From NCBI GenBank assembly GCA_012512665.1, contig JAAZDU010000010.1, positions 1 to 8,351 on the forward strand: a stretch of 8,351 bases of DNA. Reading direction: 5' to 3'. The DNA is from Bacillota bacterium. Lineage in GTDB: Bacteria; Bacillota; Dethiobacteria; DTU022; JAAZDU01. The translations under genes and the position numbers were made by a program. Below, one piece after another: positions 1 to 6,896 of this stretch (positions are counted from its first letter, which is position 1; every line of letters begins with the position of its first letter). The notes under the pieces were generated by a model, which was given only the letters and a program-made list of their open reading frames with translations, searched no databases and was not told where the DNA came from.

Positions 1-68
1 GCGCCATTAATTTTAATTCTTCCTACTAATTTTTTAGGACCCCTAATGACAAGAATCTCCTTTGCCAC
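1..68 (-). CDS. murA: UDP-N-acetylglucosamine 1-carboxyvinyltransferase, N-terminal fragment (runs off the left edge)
   Basis: A GTG start at 68-66 opens a frame that runs off the window after 22 codons. It begins with AKEILVIRGPKKLVG and continues RIKINGA, which matches the usual start of MurA/EPSP-synthase-fold proteins (an 'I-V-x-G-x-x-x-L-x-G-x-V-x-I-x-G-A-K-N' pattern). MurA transfers enolpyruvate from PEP to UDP-GlcNAc in the cytoplasm, the first committed step of peptidoglycan synthesis. An in-frame TAA lies three codons upstream, so GTG is the earliest possible start. An AAGGAGG at 88-82 sits 13 bases before it, slightly far. The 94-base gap to walI has no terminator-like hairpin, so read-through from the wal operon is likely. 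A weak CATAAT-like -10 near 105-113 has no good -35. The catalytic part is outside the window, and the call rests only on the N-terminus. Confidence 0.72.
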   Translation of the reverse strand, partial: MAKEILVIRGPKKLVGRIKING

Positions 69-162
69 TGAAAGTTAATGTCCTCCTTTGCATGGAAGTG
101 TTATATTATGACGCAGTGTAACGTAGAACGTTTTGAAAAATATTTTTACCTCACGCCGCGCC

Positions 163-1011
163 TTATCTACCCTCAAGATGTCCCGTAAAGGCATTAATAT
201 AAAAAACTTCACCGCTGTTTAAAAGGATCCTCCAAACAGGAGGTATCTCCCACCTCTCTGCCTCATAGTGAGGGCTATAAAAGCCGAGGTTGATTTGAAT
301 GATCTCCCTGCCACGGGCATCTTTCGCATATTCCTCTAAAAAGCGGATTAAAGCTGTGCTTACGGGGATTATCTCCCGTTCCTGGCCGCTAAAGTTCAGC
401 GGGTTTAATAGATATAGTTCTGTGCTGATAATTTTTTCTCCTGCAGCTACAATATGTAAATAACTGCTAAAAATGGGAAAACCATTGAACTCCTGCGAAT
501 AATGTAAGTGCCAGCCCTCTTCCAATTTTACCTGATAGTCTTCTTTTAGCTGAACGGTGTCGGATATAAGCGCAAGAAATTCGGAAGCCAGTTCCATAGC
601 CTTTTCCTTAGTTATTTCGGTTTCTACCCTCTCCACGTTAAGCTGGAATGAGATGGCTTTGGAAGGATCTATAGTTAGCCTTTTGTTGCCCTGCAGGTAG
701 TGAACGGCCTGCTCTTTTTTTTGAAAAACGAGCTCCTTGGAATGGGGGAAAAAATAATCCAGCAATTCCTGCCGTGGTAAATTGACAGGTTCTACATATA
801 AATGTGATAAACGCATGGCTCCCCGGGGAAGGGATATATTCATCTTGAAGCCCGCTTCTTCCAGGGCCGACTCCAGGCGCGGTTGTTCCCCCTCACGCTT
901 GAAGTAGGCAAACTGTGAAGCACCATCTTGCTGCCAGAGCTGGTAACCCAAAAAAATATTTAGGAGAAGAAAGGCAATGATAAGGACAGTCTTGGCCCCG
1001 TTAAGATCCAA
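163..1011 (-). CDS. walI: WalI (YycI), membrane-anchored regulator of WalK
   Basis: A 282-residue protein of the YycI family. It has a short cytoplasmic tip (MDLNGAK), one membrane helix at about residues 7-27, and the rest outside the cell. In Bacillus subtilis YycI and YycH form a membrane complex that holds WalK in check; in Staphylococcus aureus they activate it, so the direction of the effect here cannot be read from sequence. The C-terminal end (PPVWRILLNSGEVFYINA, then TGHLEG) is a YycI/PepSY-like signature. I chose the TTG at 1011 because a GAGGTG Shine-Dalgarno at 1023-1018 lies 6 bases before it and the resulting MDLNGAK start aligns with the family. The frame is open to a GTG at 1020, but that codon lies within the ribosome binding site. 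The gene starts 18 bases after walH ends. The length is typical. Confidence 0.88.
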   Translation of the reverse strand: MDLNGAKTVLIIAFLLLNIFLGYQLWQQDGASQFAYFKREGEQPRLESALEEAGFKMNISLPRGAMRLSHLYVEPVNLPRQELLDYFFPHSKELVFQKKEQAVHYLQGNKRLTIDPSKAISFQLNVERVETEITKEKAMELASEFLALISDTVQLKEDYQVKLEEGWHLHYSQEFNGFPIFSSYLHIVAAGEKIISTELYLLNPLNFSGQEREIIPVSTALIRFLEEYAKDARGREIIQINLGFYSPHYEAERWEIPPVWRILLNSGEVFYINAFTGHLEGR

Positions 1012-1017
1012 CACAAC

Positions 1018-1023
1018 CACCTC
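1018..1023 (-). promoter_or_regulatory. Ribosome binding site that sets the TTG start of walI
   Basis: GAGGTG, 6 bases before the TTG at 1011. It overlaps the upstream in-frame GTG codon at 1020-1018, so that GTG cannot be the true start if this site is used. This is a direct reading; use of the site is inferred. Confidence 0.7.
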
Positions 1024-1029
1024 ACTGCG

Positions 1030-2448
1030 TCAACTGCTTATTTCCGTACCCAGCAAATCTAAAGTCCTGGCATGAAGATATACTTTAAAATTATCTCCTA
1101 TCTCCACTACCCAGGCCGGGGGAACCTGGATTTCACCTTCAAAGTCCTGGTTTTTCAGGTAATATCCGAGGTAAATATTATTAAGAACTAGCTTTCCAGC
1201 AGATAAATTAACAGCGCTTCTGTGCTGCTCCAAGAAAATTTGCAGGGCACGATGAAGGGCTTCACCATAGTTAACCAGCTGCTGGGATGATGATATTTCT
1301 GAAACCGGTAAGAACAGGTTGCGCTTATAGCGGCTAAGACCTCCTTCGTTTACCAGGACTTCCAGTGCAGGCTGTTTACTCTTTAGAGGAAGGCCGGAGT
1401 AATAAACCTGCCATGTAAGGCGGTAGCCTTCTTCTGTAAGCTCTAATTGCTCAAGAAATGTGTTGTCAGGCAGCCCGCCGTAAAAACTGATATACTCTGC
1501 TCCCTTGAGAATAGCCGAAGCCGGAGAAATATTAGCGCTATTTTTTTCCAGCAGGGGAGCGACAAATTCAAAGCCACCTTGCTCATAAAATCTTATGCTT
1601 TTTTCTCCATCGGTAAAAAAAACTGCGCCGTCTCTCTCTTCAATGCGCCTGGCCAGCGATTCGTCCCAAAAAATGCTTTCCAACAGCTCTTCTTTATTTA
1701 CCTCTTCACGGCCGATGATAAGATCTGGCAAACAAAGAGCTTGCTGTGGAACCAGGATATTACCCTCTGCAACCAGAAAGGGCTCTTCCTCTTCTCCAGG
1801 CTCACTTTGTGCTTCTTCTTCATCTACCTGGTCTATCTTAAAATCTGACAGCGGCATAAGGGGGCCCTGAAGGTAAGTAGCAGCAACGGCTATATTTTCT
1901 TCGTAGCAAGGTCTAATAATTTCAGAAAGTTGTTCTCCTACCCAGGCAGGGTAGGAGATATAATAAATTTCATCTTCAGAAGTAAACAGGTAAACTGAAT
2001 TGCTATCCTGGTCAATTTGAATCTTTTGCGCCGCACTGAAATAAAGGCGGTGGTCCGAGTTCAGTTCTATTTCCAGCGGGTAAGGTGGCGAAAACTCTAA
2101 AGTGATCGTGTTTCGCGGCTCAGCTGGAACTTCTTTACGGCTAACAGCCAGAGGAGAGCTTTCTCTGCGAAGGATCTCAAGTAAAACGGGATTGATTTCC
2201 TGCCAGAAATTGCAGGCTTGCCGGGTACAGCGCTCCAAATAAAAGGGCTCGCCTGCAGAATCATACAAAACTAAAGAAGAAGGAAGCAGAAAATAATGAA
2301 CCGGAGGCATCTCCCCTGCAAGCTGCAGCAACCTGGAAGGTATCTCCTCCGTCTTCTCCAATGGCGGGAAACCAAACCAGAGGCAGTAAGTTTGCCCCAG
2401 ACTAAGTAGTACAAGCAGCAAGAGAATAGCATCTTTTATTTTTCCCAT
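1030..2448 (-). CDS. walH: WalH (YycH), membrane-anchored regulator of WalK
   Basis: A 472-residue YycH-family protein, close to the usual 440-460. It has one N-terminal membrane helix (about residues 7-27) followed by the LW-F-P motif seen just after the helix in YycH proteins, then a large extracellular part. Residues about 206-225 form a very acidic stretch (DEEEAQ, then EEEEP) that looks like a flexible linker between an N-terminal domain and the C-terminal half. Residues about 334-467 resemble the C-terminal module of the neighbouring WalI. YycH works with YycI to modulate WalK through their membrane helices and outer domains. The ATG lies inside the end of walK (13-base overlap, different frame), which points to translational coupling. 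A GGTGGGGG about 9 bases upstream is the likely ribosome binding site. Sequence conservation in this family is low, so the name rests on topology, motifs and position together. Confidence 0.87.
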   Translation of the reverse strand: MGKIKDAILLLLVLLSLGQTYCLWFGFPPLEKTEEIPSRLLQLAGEMPPVHYFLLPSSLVLYDSAGEPFYLERCTRQACNFWQEINPVLLEILRRESSPLAVSRKEVPAEPRNTITLEFSPPYPLEIELNSDHRLYFSAAQKIQIDQDSNSVYLFTSEDEIYYISYPAWVGEQLSEIIRPCYEENIAVAATYLQGPLMPLSDFKIDQVDEEEAQSEPGEEEEPFLVAEGNILVPQQALCLPDLIIGREEVNKEELLESIFWDESLARRIEERDGAVFFTDGEKSIRFYEQGGFEFVAPLLEKNSANISPASAILKGAEYISFYGGLPDNTFLEQLELTEEGYRLTWQVYYSGLPLKSKQPALEVLVNEGGLSRYKRNLFLPVSEISSSQQLVNYGEALHRALQIFLEQHRSAVNLSAGKLVLNNIYLGYYLKNQDFEGEIQVPPAWVVEIGDNFKVYLHARTLDLLGTEISS

Positions 2449-4244
2449 TCCTTGTTTCCCCCACCCTGCTTGAGGACTGCTCTTTCACTGTTGGCCAGGG
2501 GCAGTGAAAAAGAGATGGTAGTTCCTTTCCCGGGTTCCGATTCCACGGCAATAGTGCCGCCGTGGGCCTCCACTATTTGGCGGGCAATGGCCAGACCTAA
2601 ACCTGTTCCACCATACTTGCGCGAACGAGCTTTATCTACGCGGTAAAAGCGTTCAAAAATGCTAGGCTGATCTTCAGGTGGAATTCCTATGCCGGTATCT
2701 TCAACAAATACCATTATTGTCTCAGGCAAAAGCTGCCTGGCTCCCAATCTTATTTGCCCCCCGGCGGGTGTATACTTCACGGAGTTTTCCAGCAGATTAA
2801 GGAGGACCTGGCGTATTTTATCCCTGTCGCCCCAGGCCAAGGGCAGCTTGCCCAAATCTTCCTGGACCAATTCAAGCCCTGCTTCATCGCACTCCATCGC
2901 CATCTGTTCGGCCAGTTCCTGAAAGAGGCCGGCCAGATCTATCTTTTCCAGTTTAAGGCTTATCTGCTGCGCATCAAGTTGGGACAAAATTAAAAGATCT
3001 TGAACTAGATTGACCATCCTTTCTGTCTCCTGTTCCACCACCCTTAAAAACTTCTTGCGGGTCTCGTCGCTGCGGACTGCGCCGTGCAGCATAGTTTCCA
3101 CATAGCTTTTAATGGTGGTAAGCGGTGTTTTGAGTTCGTGGGATACATTGGCCACAAACTCCTGCTGCATGTGGATTAATTTCTTTTCCTGGGTGGCATC
3201 GTGTAAAACTACCAGCCAGCCCAGGGGAAAACTGTTTTCCGGGTAATAGGCGAGGTGCAGCCTGATAACTTTATCCTTGTAAATAACCTCCCTGCTGAGG
3301 GGCTCATCCCCGGCGGGAAGCGAAACATTTTCTTCAGCAAACAATGTCTTTAGTATGGTCTTAAGTTCCAGCTCCCTGCTCTCGCAACCCAAAAGCCTGG
3401 CTGCAGACGGGTTGAGGTGAATTATTTTTCCCTGGTGGTCGCAGGCTACAATTCCGTCCTGCATATAGTTCAAGATGGTTTCCACCTTGGTTTTTTCTGC
3501 AGATATTTCTTGTAGGGTTTCTTTTAGGCGGCGGGAGAGAAAATTAAACATCTCCCCCAGCCGCCCTATTTCATCCTGGGAACGGACCTTAATGGTATCC
3601 GGGAAATCGCCCCGTGCCAGGGCGGCTGCGCGGGAGGTAACCTCCTGTATGGGTGCCGTAATGGTGCGGGCCAGCACAAAACCCAAAAAAACAGCAATGC
3701 TCATGACCAGGGCTGACGCCGAGATAAGAATGAGTTTCACCTCACGCAGGGTAAGGTCTATCTCTTCCAGGGAACCTTTCAGATAGAGGGCGCCAACTAC
3801 TGTCTGGCCGCTCTTAACCGGCAGGGCCAGGTAGTAAAAGCGCCTGCCGGCCTGGTAATCGTAGCGTATTGACTCGGAACGAGTCCCCGACAGGGCCAGT
3901 ATCAGGTCCTGCTGCCGGAAGGAAGGGCTTGTAAAAGCAGTATGAACAGTGCTTGGAGGGCTGATGGTCCTGCCGTAGCGGTCTAGGACGGAGATCTCCA
4001 GCTGGTGGGCCCCACCAAATTCTTTAATCAGCTCTGAAATGTACTCCTCATAGTAGCGCTCTTCTACCAGGTAGCGCTCTAAAAAGCTGGAAATCAAGCG
4101 GCCCTGGGCTTCTAGGCTGTTGGCGTAATTATGCAAATAATAGCTTTCCAGGGATTGGACAAGATAAGCTCCCATGAGCTGCATGGCAAAAAGAATTATA
4201 AGGGAATATAAAAAAACAATCTTCCACTGGACAGATTTAAACAT
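2436..4244 (-). CDS. walK: WalK sensor histidine kinase (HAMP-PAS-HisKA-HATPase)
   Basis: A 602-residue membrane sensor kinase that autophosphorylates and passes phosphate to WalR. Domain order: membrane helix at about 9-31; an extracellular sensor loop of about 138 residues (32-169); second helix at about 170-192; HAMP at about 190-243 (P198, DE at 224-225); cytoplasmic PAS at about 250-350 (QDGIVACD, then [11 protein letters not shown]); HisKA with the phospho-acceptor His369 in [11 protein letters not shown]; ATPase with N-box Asn483/Asn487, DTGIGIP at 516-522 and GGTGLGL at 545-551. All catalytic boxes are intact. The start is ATG at 4244 with GAGGTGA at 4255-4249 overlapping the walR stop, only 9 bases after walR. 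PhoR kinases share this architecture; the following walH and walI genes decide for WalK. Zinc ligands known from the S. aureus PAS domain do not look conserved here. Confidence 0.95.
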   Translation of the reverse strand: MFKSVQWKIVFLYSLIILFAMQLMGAYLVQSLESYYLHNYANSLEAQGRLISSFLERYLVEERYYEEYISELIKEFGGAHQLEISVLDRYGRTISPPSTVHTAFTSPSFRQQDLILALSGTRSESIRYDYQAGRRFYYLALPVKSGQTVVGALYLKGSLEEIDLTLREVKLILISASALVMSIAVFLGFVLARTITAPIQEVTSRAAALARGDFPDTIKVRSQDEIGRLGEMFNFLSRRLKETLQEISAEKTKVETILNYMQDGIVACDHQGKIIHLNPSAARLLGCESRELELKTILKTLFAEENVSLPAGDEPLSREVIYKDKVIRLHLAYYPENSFPLGWLVVLHDATQEKKLIHMQQEFVANVSHELKTPLTTIKSYVETMLHGAVRSDETRKKFLRVVEQETERMVNLVQDLLILSQLDAQQISLKLEKIDLAGLFQELAEQMAMECDEAGLELVQEDLGKLPLAWGDRDKIRQVLLNLLENSVKYTPAGGQIRLGARQLLPETIMVFVEDTGIGIPPEDQPSIFERFYRVDKARSRKYGGTGLGLAIARQIVEAHGGTIAVESEPGKGTTISFSLPLANSERAVLKQGGGNKEWEK

Positions 4245-4253
4245 TAGCTCACC

Positions 4254-4937
4254 TCAGGGCCTCCTTAAATAGTAACCAACACCCCTTTTGGTACGCAAGT
4301 ACAAAGGATTTCCAGGATCTTCCTCGATTTTTTCCCGCAGTCTCCGTACCGTAACATCCACGGTCCGCTCGTCGCCATAATAATCGTAATCCCACACTTC
4401 TTGCAACAGTTTTTTACGGCTAAAAACAATGCCCTGGTGCCGCAGCAAAAAATACAGCAGGGAAAATTCTTTATGGGTTAGCTCAACTTTTTGGTCCTTC
4501 ATCCACACCTCCATCGTCTCAGGCGAAAGCTTGAGTTCACCACAAGTTAATAGCTGTGCAGGCTCTTCCTGCATCTGCACCCTTCTCAGGGCTGCTTTTA
4601 CCCTGGCTACAAGCTCTCGCGCACTGAAAGGCTTGGTTACATAATCGTCCGCGCCCAGCTCCAGCCCCAGCACTTTGTCAATTTCGGTGTCCCTGGCAGT
4701 TAGCATGATTATTGGCACATTCATTTTTTCACGGATTTGGCGGCAAACCTCAAAGCCGTCCTTGCCCGGCATCATAATATCCAAAATAATGAGCTGGGGC
4801 TTTTCCGCAAAGGCAAGGCGCAGGGCTTCTTCGCCATCGTAGGCGGGTATAACGGTGAAGCCTTCTTCTTCTAAATTATATTTAACAATATCTACAATAG
4901 GCTGTTCATCATCTACAACCAGGATCTTTCCCTGCAT
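4254..4937 (-). CDS. walR: WalR response regulator (OmpR/PhoB family)
   Basis: A 227-residue two-domain DNA-binding regulator. The receiver domain (about 1-118) has the acidic pair Asp9/Asp10, phospho-acceptor Asp53 in ILDIMMPG, Thr80, and Lys102 in VTKPF. Thr101, the residue phosphorylated by PrkC-type kinases in B. subtilis WalR, is kept. The winged-helix domain (about 130-225) ends in the recognition helix and wing DERTVDVTVRRLREKI and TKRGVGYYLR. Phosphorylated WalR controls wall hydrolase and wall-remodelling genes by binding TGTWAH-N5-TGTWAH boxes; one such box lies upstream of this gene. The frame is open to an ATG at 5015, but that start has no Shine-Dalgarno and would add 26 unrelated residues. 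The ATG at 4937 has AGGGGAG 8 bases upstream and gives the MQGKILVVDDE start typical of the family. The first gene of the walRKHI operon. Confidence 0.95.
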   Translation of the reverse strand: MQGKILVVDDEQPIVDIVKYNLEEEGFTVIPAYDGEEALRLAFAEKPQLIILDIMMPGKDGFEVCRQIREKMNVPIIMLTARDTEIDKVLGLELGADDYVTKPFSARELVARVKAALRRVQMQEEPAQLLTCGELKLSPETMEVWMKDQKVELTHKEFSLLYFLLRHQGIVFSRKKLLQEVWDYDYYGDERTVDVTVRRLREKIEEDPGNPLYLRTKRGVGYYLRRP

Positions 4938-4945
4938 AGCGGCCA

Positions 4946-4952
4946 CTCCCCT
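4946..4952 (-). promoter_or_regulatory. Ribosome binding site that sets the walR start
   Basis: AGGGGAG with an 8-base spacer to the ATG at 4937. The alternative in-frame ATG at 5015 has no comparable site, so this one decides the start. Confidence 0.75.
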
Positions 4953-5032
4953 AACCCATAAAAAAGCTCTGTTTTTTTGGTAATTCTCTTTGGGGACAAG
5001 CTTCTCCTGCTTCATAATTTTGGCATAGGTAC

Positions 5033-5060
5033 AAAAAAAACGGCCGCCTACGGGCCCGTT
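5033..5060 (-). terminator. Intrinsic terminator or attenuator between the WalR box and walR
   Basis: On the minus strand, AACGG (5060-5056) pairs with CCGTT (ending at 5039) around a GC-rich core that can add a GCC/GGC stem with a CGTA loop, leaving two bases bulged. It is followed by eight T residues (5040-5033). This has the form of a rho-independent terminator for leftward transcription. It is well placed to end the M23 peptidase transcript. It also lies downstream of the WalR-box promoter at 5132-5100 and upstream of walR, so it could attenuate that promoter. The plus strand has no matching T tract. Confidence 0.75.
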
Positions 5061-5064
5061 AAAA

Positions 5065-5078
5065 TAAATATATATTTA
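5065..5078. repeat. 14-base AT palindrome in the walR leader
   Basis: TAAATATATATTTA is a perfect palindrome lying between the TATAAT of the WalR-box promoter and the terminator. A TTGACC at 5091-5086 precedes it, with a poor TTTATT 17 bases further on at 5068-5063, so this could be part of a weak second promoter. It may simply be AT-rich spacer DNA. Confidence 0.3.
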
Positions 5079-5099
5079 AAGAGGGGGTCAACTGTCTAA

Positions 5100-5132
5100 A
5101 TTATAATAGAGTAATGTTACAGGGATGTTACA
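5100..5132 (-). promoter_or_regulatory. WalR-box promoter of the walRKHI operon
   Basis: On the minus strand TGTAAC (5132-5127), five bases ATCCC, then TGTAAC (5121-5116) fit the published WalR consensus TGTWAH-N5-TGTWAH with no mismatch. Counting flanks, the repeat is CTGTAACAT twice with an 11-base period. Ten bases downstream is a consensus TATAAT (5105-5100), and there is no good -35 hexamer. That is the geometry of PhoB/WalR-type activated promoters, where the regulator box replaces the -35 element. The plus strand also reads as a perfect box (5115-5131), because the half-sites are nearly palindromic. Autoregulation of the operon is an inference. A second TATAAT at 5172-5167 lacks any box or -35. 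Confidence 0.75.
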
Positions 5133-5185
5133 GCCAATTTATTTTTTGATTACATAAAAGATTCGTATTATAATAAGTGTCTTCT

Positions 5186-6595
5186 CTAAGGGTTAAAGAA
5201 GTTTAAGGGATTGATGCTGGGGCCGTACTTACCTCCTGTGCGAACCTCAAAATGAAGGTGAGTGCCTGTAGTGCGGCCGGTAGAACCCATGGTTGCAATC
5301 TTCTGCCCCTTGGCTACCGTTTGCCCCTGCTGCACAAGGTTGCTGGAGTTATGAGCATACCTGGTGTAGTAGTGGCCGTGATAAATAACTATGCTGTTGC
5401 CATAACCACTTTCCCTACCTGAAAAAACTACCACACCGCTATCGGCCGCCAAAATTGCCGTTCCTGCTGGAGCCCCTATGTCAACTCCGGCATGGAAACT
5501 GCCGCTTCGCCAACCATAAGTCGAGGTGATCCTGCCCCCGCCTCGCACCGGCCAGCTAAAGCTGCCTGTCCCTTGAGAGGGAATTTTGGCAGTCCCGCGT
5601 GCAATTACCTGGGTAACAGGTTCTTTGATAACTTCTTCTCCTACTTTTTCCCTGGCAATCTCCGCACCATTTTCTTTAGTTACAAGGTAAGTTACTTTTT
5701 TTCTGCCCAGCTGCCCCTGCGTTATCACCTTTGACTGAGAGGTCCACATGGAGCTGTCGTCAACGTATTCTGTAGAAAAGGGAATGTTTTCTTCTTCTGT
5801 TATTTCCTCCAAAGTAGTTACATTTACAATGGGTTCCGGTACAATCAGGTTCAGCTCATCACCTATTTGCAGCAGATCGCCTTCTAACTGGGGATTGGCT
5901 TCTTTTATCTCCTCCAGCGATAGGTCGTGCTTGTTAGCTATACTCCACAGCGAGTCTCCCCGCGATACCAGGTAAACCTCTCGTCGGTCTGTTCCTCTCA
6001 GCAGGATAGAGGCAACGTCTTCAGCTTTTTTTATCTCTTCAGGGAAAACCAGGGTTTGCCTGCTATCAATCGTCTCTGCCACAGCAACGTCTACCAGCCT
6101 GGCATCTTCCCTTTGGGTCAAGTAAGCGCCCTGCACGAGCTCTGTAACCTTCTCCACTGCTTCCTTGCTTTCCAGTGGAGCAATATCCTTTCCATTTACA
6201 GTGAGCATGTAAGCCCTGACTTTAAATGATAATAATCTTCTTAAAGCATGCTCTAACAGGTATAAGTCTTCTTCAACCTCTTCGCGGGCTTCTTGAGCAA
6301 AGGTTACTTCTTCCATCATAACTACTTCTCTGCCATAAGAGCGCGCTGCTTCTTCCTTGATAGAAGCCAACACATTTTCTATGGTTTCTTTTTCCTCGGC
6401 CAGGCCCGCCTCCTCGCCGTCTACATATACAACCCAGTATTGCTTTTCCGTCTCAATTACTTCCGCTTGCAGAGCCAGCGGTAACATGAGGGCTAAAAGA
6501 ATTGTTGAAACCAGTATAAACACGCCCAAAGCAATGCTTTTTTTCTCCATGGGCCGTCGCCAGCAATTGATAAGAATATGCCTTAGTAACTTCAT
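5186..6595 (-). CDS. Membrane-anchored LysM-G5-M23 peptidoglycan endopeptidase
   Basis: A 469-residue secreted or anchored wall hydrolase. It has an N-terminal membrane helix (about 20-43), a helical region of about 150 residues, a LysM peptidoglycan-binding domain (about 207-252, VSRGDSLWSIA), a G5 domain (about 256-334) and a C-terminal M23 (lysostaphin-type) metallopeptidase (about 346-464). The zinc ligands and catalytic histidines are all present: His368 and Asp372 (HAGVD), His415 (YAH), and His446 and His448 (HLHFE). It should cut peptide cross-links in the wall. WalR controls such enzymes elsewhere, and this gene lies just upstream of walR. The start is uncertain: ATG at 6595 follows AGGGGGTG almost without a spacer, the frame is open to an ATG at 6637 with no ribosome binding site, and an ATG at 6550 is also possible. 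No frameshift or missing residue is seen. Confidence 0.92.
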   Translation of the reverse strand: MKLLRHILINCWRRPMEKKSIALGVFILVSTILLALMLPLALQAEVIETEKQYWVVYVDGEEAGLAEEKETIENVLASIKEEAARSYGREVVMMEEVTFAQEAREEVEEDLYLLEHALRRLLSFKVRAYMLTVNGKDIAPLESKEAVEKVTELVQGAYLTQREDARLVDVAVAETIDSRQTLVFPEEIKKAEDVASILLRGTDRREVYLVSRGDSLWSIANKHDLSLEEIKEANPQLEGDLLQIGDELNLIVPEPIVNVTTLEEITEEENIPFSTEYVDDSSMWTSQSKVITQGQLGRKKVTYLVTKENGAEIAREKVGEEVIKEPVTQVIARGTAKIPSQGTGSFSWPVRGGGRITSTYGWRSGSFHAGVDIGAPAGTAILAADSGVVVFSGRESGYGNSIVIYHGHYYTRYAHNSSNLVQQGQTVAKGQKIATMGSTGRTTGTHLHFEVRTGGKYGPSINPLNFFNP

Positions 6596-6896
6596 CACCC
6601 CCTGGGGCAGGAATAATGTTAAAAAAATATTATTCATTTTTAAGCATTGTTAAAACAGCTTAATGGTTTCTTCATAAAAAGAAAAATTCCTGCCTCTTTG
6701 AGAAAAATAATTAATATTTTTTAACATTTTGGGTGACTACTGGCATATACCTTGTACTTAAAGCCTGCACCAGCTATGGCCAACAGATACAAATGCTACA
6801 AGTGTGCCACTTATCTTTTCCGTACGCTGGAAGAGCAGAATATTTCCCCTTGACTTTATTGCTCCTCTATTGTATGCAGAAACTTGTCAGCTGGTG
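6596..6896. other. Gap between the FAD gene and the M23 gene, no supported gene
   Basis: About 300 bases with stops in every minus-strand frame. The part next to the peptidase gene is very AT-rich. A half-matching WalR box (TGTTAA-AAAAT-ATTAAT, 6726-6710; second half-site two mismatches) is the only hint of WalR control. I find no clear -35/-10 pair: TTGGCC at 6782-6777 with TAAGTA 17 bases on is poor. There is no strong terminator after the FAD gene, and no known riboswitch motif, including the c-di-AMP ydaO type that often precedes wall hydrolases. Confidence 0.6.
6606..6694 (-). repeat. Long-range inverted repeat in the M23 leader
   Basis: On the minus strand GGCAGGAAT (6694-6686) is the exact complement of ATTCCTGCC (6614-6606), separated by 71 bases. 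The second arm ends two bases before the AGGGGGTG ribosome-binding-like site, next to the ATG at 6595. In RNA the two arms could form a 9-base stem closing a large AT-rich loop just upstream of translation start. Confidence 0.4.

Noticed and set aside
99..122. Two perfect WalR half-sites (TGTTAT and TGTAAC) in the walI-murA gap
   Set aside because: They are 12 bases apart instead of 5, so they do not make the known direct-repeat box, and there is no well-placed promoter.
137..148. AAAAATATTTTT palindrome after walI as a terminator
   Set aside because: It is purely A/T with no GC stem and no loop, so it would not form a stable terminator hairpin.
1018..1020. GTG as the start of walI
   Set aside because: It is in frame but lies inside the GAGGTG ribosome binding site; the TTG at 1011 has proper spacing and matches the family N-terminus.
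1774..1833. Acidic stretch in WalH as a sign of a gene fusion or frameshift
   Set aside because: The reading frame continues normally on both sides and the total length is typical of YycH; it is best read as a linker.
2436..4937. The two-component pair as PhoP-PhoR
   Set aside because: The domain layout also fits PhoPR, but the directly following walH and walI genes and the WalR-type box support WalRK.
6774..6800. Minus-strand frame with a CSICIC motif, suggestive of a rubredoxin or zinc-ribbon remnant
   Set aside because: The open stretch is only about 27 codons between stops, has no start codon, and lacks the rest of any such domain.
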